The translations under genes and the position numbers were made by a program. From Montifringilla adamsi (lineage: Eukaryota; Chordata; Aves; Passeriformes; Passeridae), in the NCBI GenBank assembly GCA_017590115.1, contig JAGGNK010003335.1, positions 11,594,286 through 11,658,285 of the forward strand: DNA of 64,000 nucleotides, in the 5' to 3' direction. The notes beneath the pieces were generated by a model. It was not told the DNA's origin, did no database searches, and was given only the letters and a program-made list of their open reading frames with translations. Below, one piece after another: positions 25,594 through 39,073 of the stretch; position 1 is the first letter of the stretch, and each line of letters starts with the position of its first letter.

Positions 25594-28500
25594 TTTTCAT
25601 GCCCTGTGTTTCTTTGGACTGGGCATTTCATGGCATTACCCCACAGCAGCTCCAGCTCCCAAACTGATGGACAGCAGATAGAGCAGTGCTGTTTCCCTTT
25701 CTCAAAGGCAGTGTCTGTGATAAAGACAGAGCTCCTATTTCAAGTTTTAGTGGACCCACACACACTGGCAGAGTGGAATGGACCCATGAGATCAAAGAAC
25801 TAGCCAGGACATCCCTGCTGTGCACTGCCAGTGCCAACTTCCCCCTGGACCTGTCGCCTTATCGAGCACACTCAGCACAGCTTACGTAAATATTTACTCA
25901 CTTTGGAGCAAATACTCCTTATCCAATTATCTTCCTAAGCGATGAGGATGTGGGAAAAGAGCCCCTTCTTAACTCCTCTGACATGATGAACATTCAGCTC
26001 CAGGAACTGAGGCCTGGTACAGTCAGAGCCCTTGCAGGGGAGGAGTGCTTAAGCAAATTGTATCTCAATGGAATCAATAGGACTTTGGCACTTGCTGAAT
26101 GTTTAAGCACGTGCTGAAGTGTTTACTATTCAGCCCCTCATTTAGCTCCCATTTAATTAAACAGAATCAGATTCTCACAGAAGTAAATCACGGGAGTTTC
26201 TCCCAAAGGAGTTTTCCCAGTTTGCAATAATTGAAGAGTTGATCTAATGTTCCAACTCTACATCTTTTTTTTTTTTTTTTAAACATTCAGGTATCTGTCT
26301 GTCTGTTTATCTACCTAATCTTATTATTTTTACCTCCAAAATTCTAAACCATTCAAAGGAGAGATGCTGTCAGAAGCAGCCAAGAGGGACACAGGTTTCC
26401 TCAGTTACAAATGAAGTTCTGAGCCTTTGGTAAATGAAATGAAACTTTTCTGATGTAATTGTTGTTCAAGTCTAAGCTGATATAAGCATCTCTGCTTCTC
26501 CTGGTACAGGCAAGGATTTCTTTGGAAGTTTAGTGCTTCCACTCCAGATAAAAGCAAGTCATTTGCTGCTTTCATCATGTCACTACTAATTTCCAAACAG
26601 TCAAACCTGCTGCTAATTTATTTACTGAACACTGAAGCCCTGTTAGCAGGGGCTGCTACTGAAACTGCTTTCTGGCCTTCGGCTTTTGTTTGTTGACAGC
26701 CTGATTTCCCAGTAGGCCATTTCCACCTGTGTTTCTGTTGTTTTTAGTGCATGTCTTTCTTTCTTCTTCCCAGTGAGTGTCTCCCAAATGGCTCCTGAAG
26801 GGTTTCTCATCTTCCCTCGCTCTCTCATCCCCTTCTCCCTCCCAGCTGCAAGGACTCTCAGCTCTGCTTTCAGTCATTCTGCAGTTAGTGGTTGTCTACA
26901 CTGCTGAGCTCCCATGGGGCACTAATTTTTGTTTCAAGGACAAGATTCAAAAGAGTTTGCTACACACAGGTTGCAGGGTGCACCTTCAGATGTGCCTTCA
27001 AATAGACTTTGGAGATTTGAATATATGAGCTTCTGAAAATCAGTTTTTAAATTGCAAGGGAGGCCTATTAAGTGTGGTAAATTTTTTTTTTCTTTTCTAT
27101 TTTAAAAGCTGCATTAAAAAAAAAGTGATTTTTTTCCCTTCCTTTCTCCCATGACATTGGGTGGAAATAGAAGTTAGGAAACTGCCATTTCCCTTTAACT
27201 TCATGCATATCAAAGGCAGAGAGATGACAGGATAAAATGATTCAGAGAGTGGCCGGCATACTCAGTGTCTGGAGGAGCCAGTGAAGAAAGATATTGAGAT
27301 GTTTCAGTGGTTTCTTTGCAACAAGTCAGTGTGCCAGGAGCCTTAAGTGTGCAAGAAAGATTCTAAGATGATTTCCATTAATAGAAAAACTCAGAGGATG
27401 TACAGGTCTAAGGATTTATATCTCAAAGTGTTATTTTAATTTTGCATTTCTTGATACTCCCTTTATTTCACATGTAGCTTCTGGTTTACTTAGTTTATCC
27501 TAACCCCAGCAATGTGTAAATCTTGGTGAGATCCATTTCGAGAGGACTCATGGCTAATCACAATTATGTCTGGCACACTGGGCTGCAAAAATTCTCCTTT
27601 GCTTGCATGTTAAATTCAAGTGGGATTTTATGCCTCAGTTTTGCAGTGTTGGTTTCTTAAAAAGTCCATAAAACTCAGTAAAACTGCTTGTCTTCTGGCT
27701 TAAGCTTGGAACTGCAGACTGGAGGAGTCTGCTGGTCAACACTGGTGGGCCCTTGATTTCTCAAACTGGATGTTCATGTCTAGTCAGCACTTCTGATTTT
27801 TTTTTTCTACTTTTCCTCAGTTTCTCACTTTTAAAACTGAGGTGGTAAGACTGTCCTGCCCCAAACAGGCACTGGAATTGTTCAGAAATGAATACTGGTG
27901 GGAGAATTTTCAAAACATGCCTGGAGCAGAGCTCAGGGGGTGAAGCTGTGCTGCCCAGTGCTGTGCCCTGCACACACACCCAGAGGCTCAGCACTGCAGC
28001 TATCATCTACTGACCTTGAGTGAGCCTCTCAGCTGCTGTGTCTCTCCTTTTCCCAATAATACTGCAATAAGACTAATATTTACTTTCCTCACAGCCACAT
28101 GGTAGTCAGAATGAATTAATGTTTAGAAAGGACTTGGGAGTCCTTGGATGAATGGTCCCATAGAAGTGCTAAGCAGAGCGTGCATTGTCATTTCCTTGTA
28201 GATAAATACATATCATTTACATGGCTGTACAGAGCTGTTCACACAAGCATATGCAATGTCTCATCTCAGTGCACTCAGGGTAGCACAGGATATAAGAGCA
28301 AGCCCAACAGTCCTTGACAATTCATGTCATTTTGCTTTGAAACGAGTATATTTTCTGTGAGAACAGAGCTTATCATGTAATCTCCAATGAAAGTTATGTT
28401 CTGCCTTTTTACAGTTGCCATGATGCAAATGTCATTTGTACTCTCCTTCTTTATGAAAGTTAACAGTTATTTAAGAGATCAAAGTTAATTATCACTAAGG

Positions 28501-30059
28501 AGATCATTTTTACCTATCAACCCACTTTTGTAACCCCACTATCACAAGTAGAAGCTTTATGCTAATCAGTTTTCTAATTTCCATAAATTACTGATAGAAT
28601 TACTTTTTTTTTTTTCCAGCATGAAAGTAGATCTGTTGGTGAAAGCTCTTGAGAGGTAAAAAAGACAGAGAGAAAATGAGGTAAGGTGCATTTTCATGAG
28701 TTTACCAGCTGAATGTGGTACCAAGAAAATAAAATCCAAATCATTAGTTTCATCACACCACAAAATTTGTAGATGCTGCAGCTTCCCTGCACTGCAGAAA
28801 TCTGATGCACACACATTGTTTCAATTTAACATGGTGATAGAATGGAAGTGAACGTGAGGATCACCGTGTGACCCTATTACATGTGAAGTGTCTCTATTAG
28901 AGCTGCAGAGACAGCATGCCAGAGGAGCTGAAATGTGTTGATAGAAACAAACAGAAATACCTGTTTAAAAGCAGCAGTCAGAAACTCTGCAGTGTGATCC
29001 AAGCATGTTCTGCTGGAGAGGGCAAAATAGTCTATCCTAGGGGAAGAGGATATTAAGAAAGAAACCCTTTCCACTCCATCACAGCCCTTTCTGTGCACTG
29101 AGCTTGCCAAATGGAAGCTGCTGCTGCTGCTGGGGAAGTTGTTACTGCTATGACTGACAGCTGCTGCAAAATAACCTCAGCTACAGCACGGAAGGAACAA
29201 TAAGAACTCAAAATGAAACAGATGCGGATATTTTGGGTATACCCTTGGTCTAAAAGTTGAGTAAAATAATTGCTTAGTAATTAACAAGCTTGTTGCTATG
29301 CTGCTGCAGCCTTTTAGACTGATGAGGATGAGTTCCAACATAAATTAAATTGTCTCCAACGCAGAGTCTACAACCTAATGTTGTATCCATGCCTCACCTG
29401 AACCACCCCACACTTGTGGAGCTTCATCTGGAGCTGGTAACAGAGCAGTTCACCTTCCAGTGGGCATCAGCAGATTTCTGCTTGACCACTACTCCCTAGA
29501 ATAAGGAGGCACCTGAGTTGTCATTTTGACCACACTGGAGTCCCACTCTCTCCTGGGACTCCAATCTGTACCTGTGGCAGCTTCTGCAGCAGCATTTTAA
29601 CCAAGCTGTAGAGCCCAGCTGTTGGTCTGCCAGGTGCCTGAAGCACTTTCCTTGTCCAGGAAGGACATGGCAACAAGGCAAAGCCCAGAGAGCCCAGTGG
29701 CACGAGCAGGGTCACATCCCCTCTGCCTGCCACAGGCACCCCACATCCCCCAGGCACTGCCCCACAACCCCTACAGGCTCCAGAGCCACAGGCAAGGGAC
29801 CCCTGAAGGCACCCCAGGAACAGGCAGCCACAAAGGGATGTGAAAGGACCTGAGCTTCCCCCTGGCTGTGAGGTTTTGTGTCACTGCTCCGAGGAAAGCA
29901 ACACAAAACTACATTTTCTCCTGGCTTTTTGTTCCTCGACCTTCACCCCTCCGTCACGCACGCGCCTATTTCCCTTCAAGGCAGGAGCCGCCCCATTGAA
30001 GCCAGCAGGACCCTCCTGGTGCTTCAAGCCAAGCATGCATATGCCTGGATCCAGTTGAT

Positions 30060-30420
30060 ATTTACAGAAGGCTCCTTTTGAATTGGCTTTTGATTATACC
30101 ACCTGTGTCAGAGGGTTGTTCCTTATTGCGTTTGTGGACAGCGGGATCAGCGTGACTTGTTTCCACGTGAGAAAGATGGCAAAAGATTGCAAATATAACC
30201 TTTAACATTACAGGCCTTTTTGGACTGTCATGTACTGCACTGAACGGTGTATTTGTGGTTGAAAGGGAACATAAACTATGATGCAGAACACTAAAGGATT
30301 GAGAAAATGTAACCTTTGAGCGGGTGGTTTGGGTTTTATTATCCCATTTATTTATTCTGCTGGATATCTGTAGGATAATATGATCAATGAGTTGGAATCC
30401 TTCTTGTTTCTACCAACAAC
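30060..30420. promoter_or_regulatory. Putative conserved non-coding element downstream of EBF1
   Basis: A non-repetitive block containing a CACGTG E-box (within tttccacgtgagaaag), scattered CpGs, ATTGCAAATATAACC and TTTATTATCCCATTTA segments, and no plausible ORF. It lies about 6 kb beyond the EBF1 poly(A) site. Texture suggests a distal enhancer; conservation was not measured. Confidence 0.28.
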
Positions 30421-31467
30421 AAATCAAACCATTAATAGGCCAATAAAACCCCGGGATTTGGAGAGAGGGGAGGAGGGGAAGTAATTGCATTGTTCTGATG
30501 CTAACGAGGCACATCTATCTTGAAATAACTGATTAAAGCTGGTGTTGACACAGGCCTTTGCACAAAAAAAAAGCTCAGAACAAGGTGTGCAGTGCCGGGT
30601 CCCAGTGGCAGCTCTGTGTTTTCTGCATGTGCTGTGCAAGTGGGATGTGGAAGGGCCTGTCTGGGGGGATTTCATCCTGCTTAACCCTCTCTGTGCACCA
30701 CAGGGACAGGCTGGCAGTGCAGGGGGACAGGAGCACGCAGGGTTCACGGGGCATGATGTGTGGCTGATAAATAGTTCCACAGCTGTGTGATTGCATAATG
30801 ATAGCCACATTCATTCACCTGCCTATCAAAAGAGATGCATTAAAGTTTGAGCTCTCTTCCCCTGGGTCCATGGAGAGACATTTGAGTGTTAGCTTATAGT
30901 CTTTAACATTCCTCCTAGCAGTGGGCTAAGTGCAGTGGGGTTAAACAGAGTCCCTTTTGCTTAGTAACCCATTAGCTAATGGTTGTGTAAGCCCATCAAT
31001 TTGCTGTTTATTCCCTAACCCCATTAGGGTACACCTGCTGTGCATAAAAAATACACCTGACAAATCAGAGTGATAGTTGAAATAAAATAAATATCAAGTG
31101 TTGTTATAGCTGATCCATAGTGTTTAAGGCAGAAAGGGCATAACAGTGATTTGTGATGGCAGAACAAAATAGCTCGTGCTGGCTCATGGTAGCTGGAGCA
31201 GGTTGATATAAATCCCCCTGCCATCACCTGTAGGCTCCAGAACTCAGCTGCCTCTTTGCCCAGCCCCAGGGGCCCCTCCAGAGGGCTGCAGTTCACCTTC
31301 AAACACCACCTCCAGGCGCCTTCTGCAGAGCCACAGCGCTGCTAAGTGATAAATTAATTATTTGGGGGAGGGAGGGTGAGAGCTCACAGGCTGCTCTCCT
31401 GCGAAGGCAGCCAGAAGCTTCAAATCTGTCTCCAGTACCAGGCCATTTGTTTTGTCACTTCGTGGGC

Positions 31468-31484
31468 TTTATTTATTTATTTAT
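31468..31484. repeat. TTTA tetranucleotide repeat
   Basis: About four TTTA/ATTT units in tandem (tttatttatttatttat). A short microsatellite. Confidence 0.8.
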
Positions 31485-34400
31485 CTCGCAGCTCACCCTG
31501 TGATTAAAACTGTTGAAACAGCTGTTAGCTGGTAGCAACTTTCCTGTTGCTGTTTCCTGCCATCAGTCAGGGGCTGAGGCAGTGATGGGAGTGCCCTGGG
31601 CTGCCCCTCTGGGCCAGGGGCTGGAGCATTCCCAGCCACCCCTGTCCCCATCCCTGCAGGTCTGCTGCAGCCCCACTGCACGAGGAGAAACTCCAGCAAC
31701 AAACCTGTGGAACTCGCTGCCAAAAAAAGTGTTACTGAAATGGAAATATTGCCGGAAAATGGATTAAAATTGGGCTTTTAATTAAAAAAAAAAGAGCACC
31801 ATCATCACCTGGGGAGGCTGATGAGAGTAAGGTGAGCAAGGTGGCTCAAGGTGGTCAATCCAGTGTAGAAAACTTCCTGGGGAAATGAATAGGCTTTGAA
31901 GGAGCCAGGATTGGGCTTTATGGAGAGGAGCTGGATGCCCTCTGCCATCAGGGTGCTGTACAGCCAGGCCAGGGAGGGCAGGCGGAGAACACACAGGCAG
32001 AGGACTATTAACATCTGGGATAGCAGAGAATGGAGAAGCCTTGCAATCTCTGTGATGGGGAAATGTGCCTAGAAAGCCTCTCAGGCTGAGGAAAGCTGAG
32101 AACCAGGTGTGGGCACACGGTGCAACCTCAGGTGTGCAGGGGGCTGTGACCACAAACACTTCTGCTGTTGAACAAAACAAATGTACAGGCTTTCTGCAGC
32201 CCCTCAGGGCTGGCAGAGACAGGGCCACTCATGGCTGCTAAACCCACAGCTGGGCAAGCTGAAAAGCTCAACTTGTAGTTAAAAACAAAAGGAGGGTGGG
32301 TGAGAAAGAGAGACCAGGTCAACCCAGCCCTGCAGTGGAGCCAGTGAATTGCCAAAAGTCTCAGACTGTGTTAAGGTGATGGAGAGAGAGCTTTGGGTTG
32401 CCTGAACTCGATTGCAAATGCTGCTGATGCACCAAGGAGCAGTGATAAAATGAACAAAGCAAGTCATTGCTCCTGGCTTGCATTATCCACAGGCTTTGGC
32501 ATTTTCCAGCTGAGTGCCTTCCTCTGCCTGCCTGGCCCACTGCTGCTCTTACTTTTACATCATGACTGTTGAGGAGTGTATCATTCATAACATCCCTATC
32601 ACAGAGAGATTCCTTTTTAAATGCTTGGGGAGATGGAGGGCTACAAACCCTGGGAAATCAGCTATACCTAATATATTATGTAGAAGTTCTGTAATCATTA
32701 TTGAACTAAAGTGCATTGAGTAAGTGGATAAAATCAGTCCCACTGTAGCATAAGTCTCCAGAGATCACAGATAAAAATGCCTCGCACTTAAGCAGAAAAA
32801 GGTAACAAAATATTTCCAGTCCCAGCAACAGCATTTTCCCCTCTATATAAATAGGGAACCCTCAGGAGGAGGCAATGATGCAGCAGAGGTTGAAGGCACA
32901 GTTAATGGTGGCGAGGTGGGGGAGCGAGGCAGTGCCTGGGGCAGGCTGGGTGAGCAGTGTGAGCAGAGCTCCACGGAAAAGGGGCAGAGCCCTCCCATGG
33001 GCAGGACCCTGCAAAGCTGGGGGGCACAGTGTGGGTCTGGCACGGAGTGGAAATGAACATTTTTGTGCTCCCTTTACCTCTAGACTCTGCAGAAAAGTTT
33101 TTTCACCTCAGGCCTTGCTTCCCATGGCTCTCAGAGTTTCCCACCTGAGCGCAGGCAGGGGCACAAACACAGCTGCACTTTTGTGCCTCCTGTGCAAGGT
33201 CTGCTCTGAGCTGCTGCCCCCCTACAGGGAGCCACAGAGGCATCCTCAGTGGTGAATTTATCCTGAGTTATCCCCAACCAGACAACTGAGCCCCTTGAGA
33301 GCTTGTGCAGACCTACAGTATCATCAGTCCTTCCCTTTTTCATGCACTTGGCCCAGAGCTGCCAGGCTGCAGTGAATCACCATAGAGAGACTGTTGCAAA
33401 CCTGCTTACATTTTTTTAAGGGCTCACAGTAGAAGATACATTTTGCCATGAATGAATGTGGGAAAATTAGGGATTCATATTATTTAATGAAAAAAAGGGA
33501 ATAACTTCCCTTATACAAAGCAGAGTTAAATTAGATGGTCCCATATAGAACAGAGTTTATTATATGTTTCAGGAAAGTGATAAATAATCATCTAAATAAT
33601 TCTTTTTCATTGAGTTCTTTAAGTGTACATACACATTAGTGATGAAGTTTGGGCTTTTCATTGAAAATTAGGGGGAAAATAAGCTAGGCCACTGTATTTG
33701 CTATTCTGTTGTAGGCCCACATTTAAAAAAGCCACATAGAACCGCAGTGCCTGCTGTTAGGCTGTGACCTGGGTAGTCACTGGCATTTGTGCCCTGGAAT
33801 TACTTTATTAAAGTTTTCTAAGCTGTGTGCTCTTTCTCATGGCCTGCCAATCACGTTGGAGCAGTGCCATAAGCTCTGGTCTAGCTCTATCCTCAAGGGC
33901 ACCAAGGGGAGGAAGAGTGGAGAGGGCTGAGGAGTTGGAGCTATTACTTATTTATCTGAAGTATTGACCTGACCTCCGCTACTGAAATATCAGCATTAGA
34001 TGCTGGGGAAAAGGGATGCCAGAGCCAGCACCTGCTGGGAAGTAGAGGAAAGAGAGATGTCAAATGGGGCCCAAATAGTCATTATTTCATGGAGATAATG
34101 GTGTGGGACAGGCAGGAGGTGGCAAATGACAGGAAGGAGTGAGCACAACTGGTGGGTGGACAAGGAGGCAGTGACCAGCTGACCAAGAGTCCCAAGGAAC
34201 TCAGTGTCAGGTGCTCAGCACCTCTGAGATGTGACCTTATTGTATTTAGTGGGCTTTCAATATTCACTGTTAGGATCTGCACATTTTTATTAGTGCAATG
34301 ATAATTGTGGTTGTGAAGGAGAAGTGAGTAGCAAGTGAAGCTTCTGTAATGTTGCTGTGGATGGGGAATGTGGTTTCTGCTGAAGCACTTCCCAAAACTT

Positions 34401-36404
34401 CTGTCCTGTGGAATTGAAGGAGTCTGGAGCAAGAGTTGGGGGCCAGGGACTCTGTGGGAGGCTGCAGCCCATCTGTAGCACAGCAGCACAATGTGAATAT
34501 TTGTGAGAGGACTGGGGAGCAAGGGGCAGTAAACGGGAAGGAGCTCAGGGAATCAAGTGAGTAACATAAATGTGTCTTCAGCTGCCTCATGCCATGACAG
34601 AAGATACAGGGGCTGTGGTGCTAAGCAGAGTTACACAAATGATGACACAACATGACTGTGGCAAGAACTTAGAGAAACTAAAGGGATAAGCAGACACACA
34701 GACAAGGCCAGGAAACTAACAGTGAAGGCATCTCATCTTGCCAAGGTTTCTTTAATAAAAAATTAGAGATATGCCCCCACAAAATTACAGCCAGTCCCAC
34801 TGCCAGGGCAGACTATTCCGTCAAAATGACTTCTAGAGTGGCTAAATAATGAAAGAAGCCACTAGGTCAGGGGGTGGCAGTGAGGCAATGATTATAAACC
34901 TGATGTCACCTCTCCCTGTGTGATGACAGATGACAGTCCCCTCCCTTTGGGCTCAGGACCCACCATGGGCCACATGGCTCACTCAGCCACGCCTGGATGT
35001 GCGCCCTGCCCCTGCTCCTCATGCTCTGGGTTCCAGAGGGCTTTCTTCTGGCACCAGAACCTCCATCACAGTACTGTCCCCCAGCTGAGCTCACTTTGGA
35101 CTGTCAGACACCACTGGGGCTGCCCAGCAGACTCCCCAGCCTCTGAGCCAGCAGCCTCCTGCCATCCTAACCCCCCTTTCTAGTGAAATGTGACTCAGTT
35201 TAAATTTCAAACAAATCCATTGTCTCTAGGTCCAAAAGGCTGAAGCAAAGATCTTGTTCTGCTGCATTATTACAGGTAATACTACATCCTGAATTTAATC
35301 CCTCAGCCTGCTTTTCAGATACACTGACCCAACATCTTTTTAGAGAGTTGAGCACTCACAGAGCCCTCAGCTGCAGTGAGAGCTGCCAATCTTCACATCA
35401 TTTGAAAGAGAACCAGGAGAATTATCTCAGACAGAAAAAACAGATCTCTTGTGCTGACAGTATAAACACATTTGGGTCTGACTTTGCCAACACCTGTCCT
35501 TTCTCTAACAACTACTGGAGTGGATCTGCTCACATTTAAGAGATACCCAACACTTCACATTGCAAGAAGCCACTTCCAGCTGCTTATGTCTTAGCAACTT
35601 CATTACTTCATTTTTTTTAATTTAAAGTTTTTTTTAAGTTTTAATTTAAACTGAAACACCCAGCATTCCTATTCCTTCCTGGGAGCCTTGCATTAGGTCT
35701 GGTGCTTTCTCTGTGTGACAGAGAAATTAAATGCCAGCATCAGCCCTTTGTATGCCAGAGGTAAAGTTCCTCCTGTCAGAGGGGTACAGAGTGAAACAGA
35801 ATGCCTGGAACAAATCTAGCAGCTGATGGATTTGTCATTTGGGAAGGGTAGAAGAATGGAAACCCTTTGTAGGAGCCTCTTCATGGTCAAGGAGCTCAGC
35901 ACAGGCAGAGGCAGTTCCTGGAGCTGGCCTTGAGCCATCACTGGACACCTGGACGTGCTGCCACTGCCTGAAATAAGAGCCAGATAAAAACTGCCCACTG
36001 CCTGGGTCTCTGGCACGGGGTAGGATGTGGCTGGTGCTCCATGATCACTGTGTTTAGAGACAGACAGCTCTTGCAACTGAGCACCTAAAGCTAAGTATGC
36101 CCCTGAAATCCCCTAGAAAAAATATGTTGGTCCTACGGGCAAACAACACTGTGAAACAATGGAAATAATAAGATTAACAGGATGAACATTCAGCATTCTG
36201 AGTGAGGATCCTTTGAAATCCATTAGAGACAGAGGGAAAGGCATTTCAGTGCACCAGCATTCACCACGTTTCACTGTGTAATTCCATGAATTTCTGTCTC
36301 TCCTTAATTTCAGAAAGACAATTCAGTAGCCTCTGGCTTCTATATTCTTTTTTTTTCTCATCTACTGACTAGCAGAGGCAGAAAAATAAACACACAACTA
36401 GGCG

Positions 36405-36434
36405 CTGTATTCACAGACAGGAAGTAACTTTAAT
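36405..36434 (-). terminator. Distal polyadenylation signal and cleavage region of EBF1
   Basis: On the transcript strand, ATTAAA lies at 36434-36429. It is followed about 20 nt later by a plausible cleavage zone and then by TTGTGTGTTTATTTTTC (36396-36380), a good GU/U-rich downstream element. ATTAAA is the commonest variant of the poly(A) hexamer. Assignment as the main distal site is an inference from motif arrangement. Confidence 0.55.
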
Positions 36435-38319
36435 TAAATATTGTGAAAGTTGAAAAGTTTTTACAGCTTGAATTTCTGCAAAAAAATTATAACAATCTCT
36501 ACAGTAGTTAGTTTCTCTAACAATAGAACTGTACAGTGTGTGTGTCTATTCAAAAAGATTTAGATAAGAAGGTGAAAGGTTAGTAGTTTCAGAGATGACT
36601 TCATTTTAGCTGCATCCTAGTACAACTGTGAGGAAATAGGCATTACTTGATGCAATCCAGTCATTGTGAAGCTTCACCTTGTTAAAACTGAAATCTGAAT
36701 GTTTCCACTTAAAGCCATATTCTGTAAACAGTTGCATCTTTTACTTTGTAAAAGACAAAGGGTGGTGCAGGGGAGATTTTTGACAAATTCCCATTCATCA
36801 GATCACGACAAATAGCTGCAAAAGAATGGAATTAAGCACATTGTCAAAGGCTCTTTGGACACTGGAGTAGAGACTACAAATGTGGCTGAAGTGGTGTCAG
36901 AACTGCTAGGACTGAGTGGAGCTCTACAAGAGTAATCGACGGTGTCACTGGACAAAATATGGCTTTAAATTTGATTACATTGTCGTGCTGTTGCTTATTA
37001 TGTGAATTAGAATAATTGCTTGGAATACAGAGAAGCAATAAACTGATGTCTCTCACATTTTTTCCAGTTTTCTCTTCTTTTATTTTCTCGCCACGAAAAA
37101 AAAAATTCTGTTTTTCTTTCCCTTCCCCCCAAAGATCACACTGTGACATTCTAGTGAAAACCATTGCAAAATTCATACAGGAAGCATGCACAGTTGCAGC
37201 ATCGTTGTAAATGATTTCTTGCTCGACTAGAAAAAAGTTATATTGTTTTAAGGTAACAAAACAGTTCTTTTGTGCTTTTCAATTCCTTTTTTTTTTTTTC
37301 TTAGAATGTTAGTGATGATTGACAGTTCTGGTGCACAGTACAATGTACAAGTGAAATGAATATGATTTGCATTGTTAAGGCATCCAATCTGCTGGTTTAT
37401 ATTTATGTGAAAGACAGAGAAATATACAAGCAGACTTAAGAAAGAAAGTATTTTCATTGAGTTCTATGAAGTTTCTCCCCATATTTAATGCACAAAAATG
37501 CGTCACTCCAAAGAGGAGAAATCCCATGCATATTAATAGAGTAAAACAGCATTAGTTTTTGTTAAGCCTCAAAAGCAAAGGATACATTTTTTTTTTAAAT
37601 CTACATAACTAAATGCTACAAGAATAATATGCTACTTTTTGCCATATATTGGAAAAAACTTCTTAACTTACAAATAATACAAAAATAGACAATGGCTTTT
37701 GGGTGGAAATTAAAAAAAAAATGGAAGCATGGTTTTAAACAATACTAAAAAAAAACAACCCTATAAATGAAATGTATTAAAATCACATTTAAACAGCTAA
37801 TACAACGGTGAATGACCAAACGAATCAGCACTTTTCACATAGCAAACATACACAATAAAATAAACTTGTGGGGGACAAAAAGCAATGTACAAATTCCAAA
37901 GATAAATACATTATTTATATGGATATTTTACAAAATCCCCCTTAAAACAAACAAACAAAAAAAAACAGAAACAAAAAGCTTTTTTTTCTTTAATTAATTT
38001 GCAAGTATGTGCAAGCTAAAGGTAGTGAGCTCTTTTTGCAAAATATGCAGTAAAATTCTTTTTTTTTTTTTTTGTGATATTGAAAAACTGTCTTAAGACA
38101 TTAAAATGTATAAATAGAACAACAACTTTGGCAAAAAATCACAAAAAATCTACAGTATTTATAACTACATACAAAACACAACAGCAAAGAAAAAATATCA
38201 GGTAATGCATCTTCAGAGCTTTGCTGCCTCTTTGACTAATAATTTTTAAGAACACTTCCCAGATAATGATAGCAAAATTTTTCGTGGTAAAACAGAAGCC
38301 ATGGTTTTGATTTGAAAGC

Positions 38320-38739
38320 CCCAGCCCAAACTCAAAAGCAGTTCCCTGTCCTGGAGAGAGCGTGGTACACACCGCGAGGGTCGGCTGATACAGGAACGGT
38401 GCCAGTGGGAGCTGGGCCAGCAGGGATTTGGGGTGGGGAGGGTGAAACCCCCCTGAGGCTGAGCCCACCCTGCCCCAGCAGGACCAGGGGGAGAGGGGCC
38501 ACGCTGGGAACCCCCAAGGATGGCCCAGGCTGTGCCAAAGGCACAGGGCAGAGCCCAGGTGAGGCTGTGCTCGGGGAAGGGAGCGTTTGGAGGCTCTGAT
38601 TTCACCCCCAAGAGAGGGGTCCGTGCTCACCCCTCCAGCAGGGCTGGCATTGCATCCGCAGGCACTGGGTTTGCACTGCCAGAGGAAACACTTTTGATAT
38701 TTCCACCCTTCCCTTCCCTCCCCTTCCACCAGCTTTTCG
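38320..38739. other. GC-rich block inside the AT-rich EBF1 3'UTR
   Basis: A sharp composition change: about 400 nt rich in G/C with several CpGs, flanked on both sides by AT-rich UTR. It adjoins the CR1 remnant, so it may be part of the same or a nested insertion, or an unrelated GC-rich expansion. It does not match any repeat family I recognise. On the EBF1 sense strand it opens a long ORF (38768-38139, 209 codons), which I regard as non-coding. Confidence 0.5.
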
Positions 38740-38790
38740 CCAAGTTGGACCTTAAGGTCCCCTCCCAACCTGGTGTTCTGGGATGAACTT
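38740..38790 (+). repeat. CR1 LINE 3'-end remnant within EBF1 3'UTR
   Basis: The plus strand reads agttggaccttaaggtcc followed by cctcccaacctggtgttctg, resembling the 3' end of avian CR1 elements (GTTGGACTnGATGATCTnnnAGGTC...CCAACCT...GATTCTATGA) with an internal deletion. It is antisense to EBF1. CR1 is a non-LTR retrotransposon that normally inserts as 5'-truncated copies, so only the 3' end remains. The 5' boundary is unclear because the adjoining GC-rich sequence is not recognised. Confidence 0.65.
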
Positions 38791-38802
38791 TTCCTGCTGT
38801 GT

Positions 38803-38810
38803 TATTTACA
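38803..38810 (-). promoter_or_regulatory. Candidate Pumilio response element in EBF1 3'UTR
   Basis: The transcript strand reads TGTAAATA, a perfect match to the Pumilio consensus UGUANAUA, in the EBF1 3'UTR about 750 nt after the stop. Pumilio proteins bind such sites to repress or destabilise mRNAs. An 8-mer can occur by chance in 3 kb of AT-rich sequence, so this is only a candidate. Confidence 0.35.
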
Positions 38811-39067
38811 CAGTTTTTCAGCCTGATATTAAAGACAGAGGTTGTTAATCCCACCCCTCACCCCACCCTCATAATCCAAAAATATCAGCTTTTTAGGGAG
38901 TGATATCTGTTTAATCAGAACATTAAAAATGCTTCATATCAGCAAGTCACCACTGGTTAAGCAACATATATGAGCCGACCCTTAATTAAATGGCCATAAT
39001 TCTTCTATGAAAAACTAACTGGCACTTCTATTCTGTCCCATACAGGCTTGTATGTAAATGACACCAC

Positions 39068-39073
39068 TTTATT
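39068..39073 (-). terminator. Candidate proximal EBF1 polyadenylation hexamer (AATAAA)
   Basis: AATAAA on the transcript strand about 485 nt after the stop codon, followed by GTGGTGTCATTTACATAC. Use of this site would give a short 3'UTR lacking the CR1-containing block and the Pumilio-type motif. Only the motif is seen; usage is unknown. Confidence 0.3.

Larger units (their letters stand above)
25594..36404. other. Intergenic region immediately downstream of EBF1, no gene seen
   Basis: GC-richer patches (29500-30000, 31200-31720, 31900-32250, 32870-33250) alternate with AT-rich DNA. None shows a spliced or intact coding pattern. The blocks at 30060-30420 and about 30780-31090 have enhancer-like texture. 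In other vertebrates the EBF1 3' flank is a long gene desert, which fits. Confidence 0.7.
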
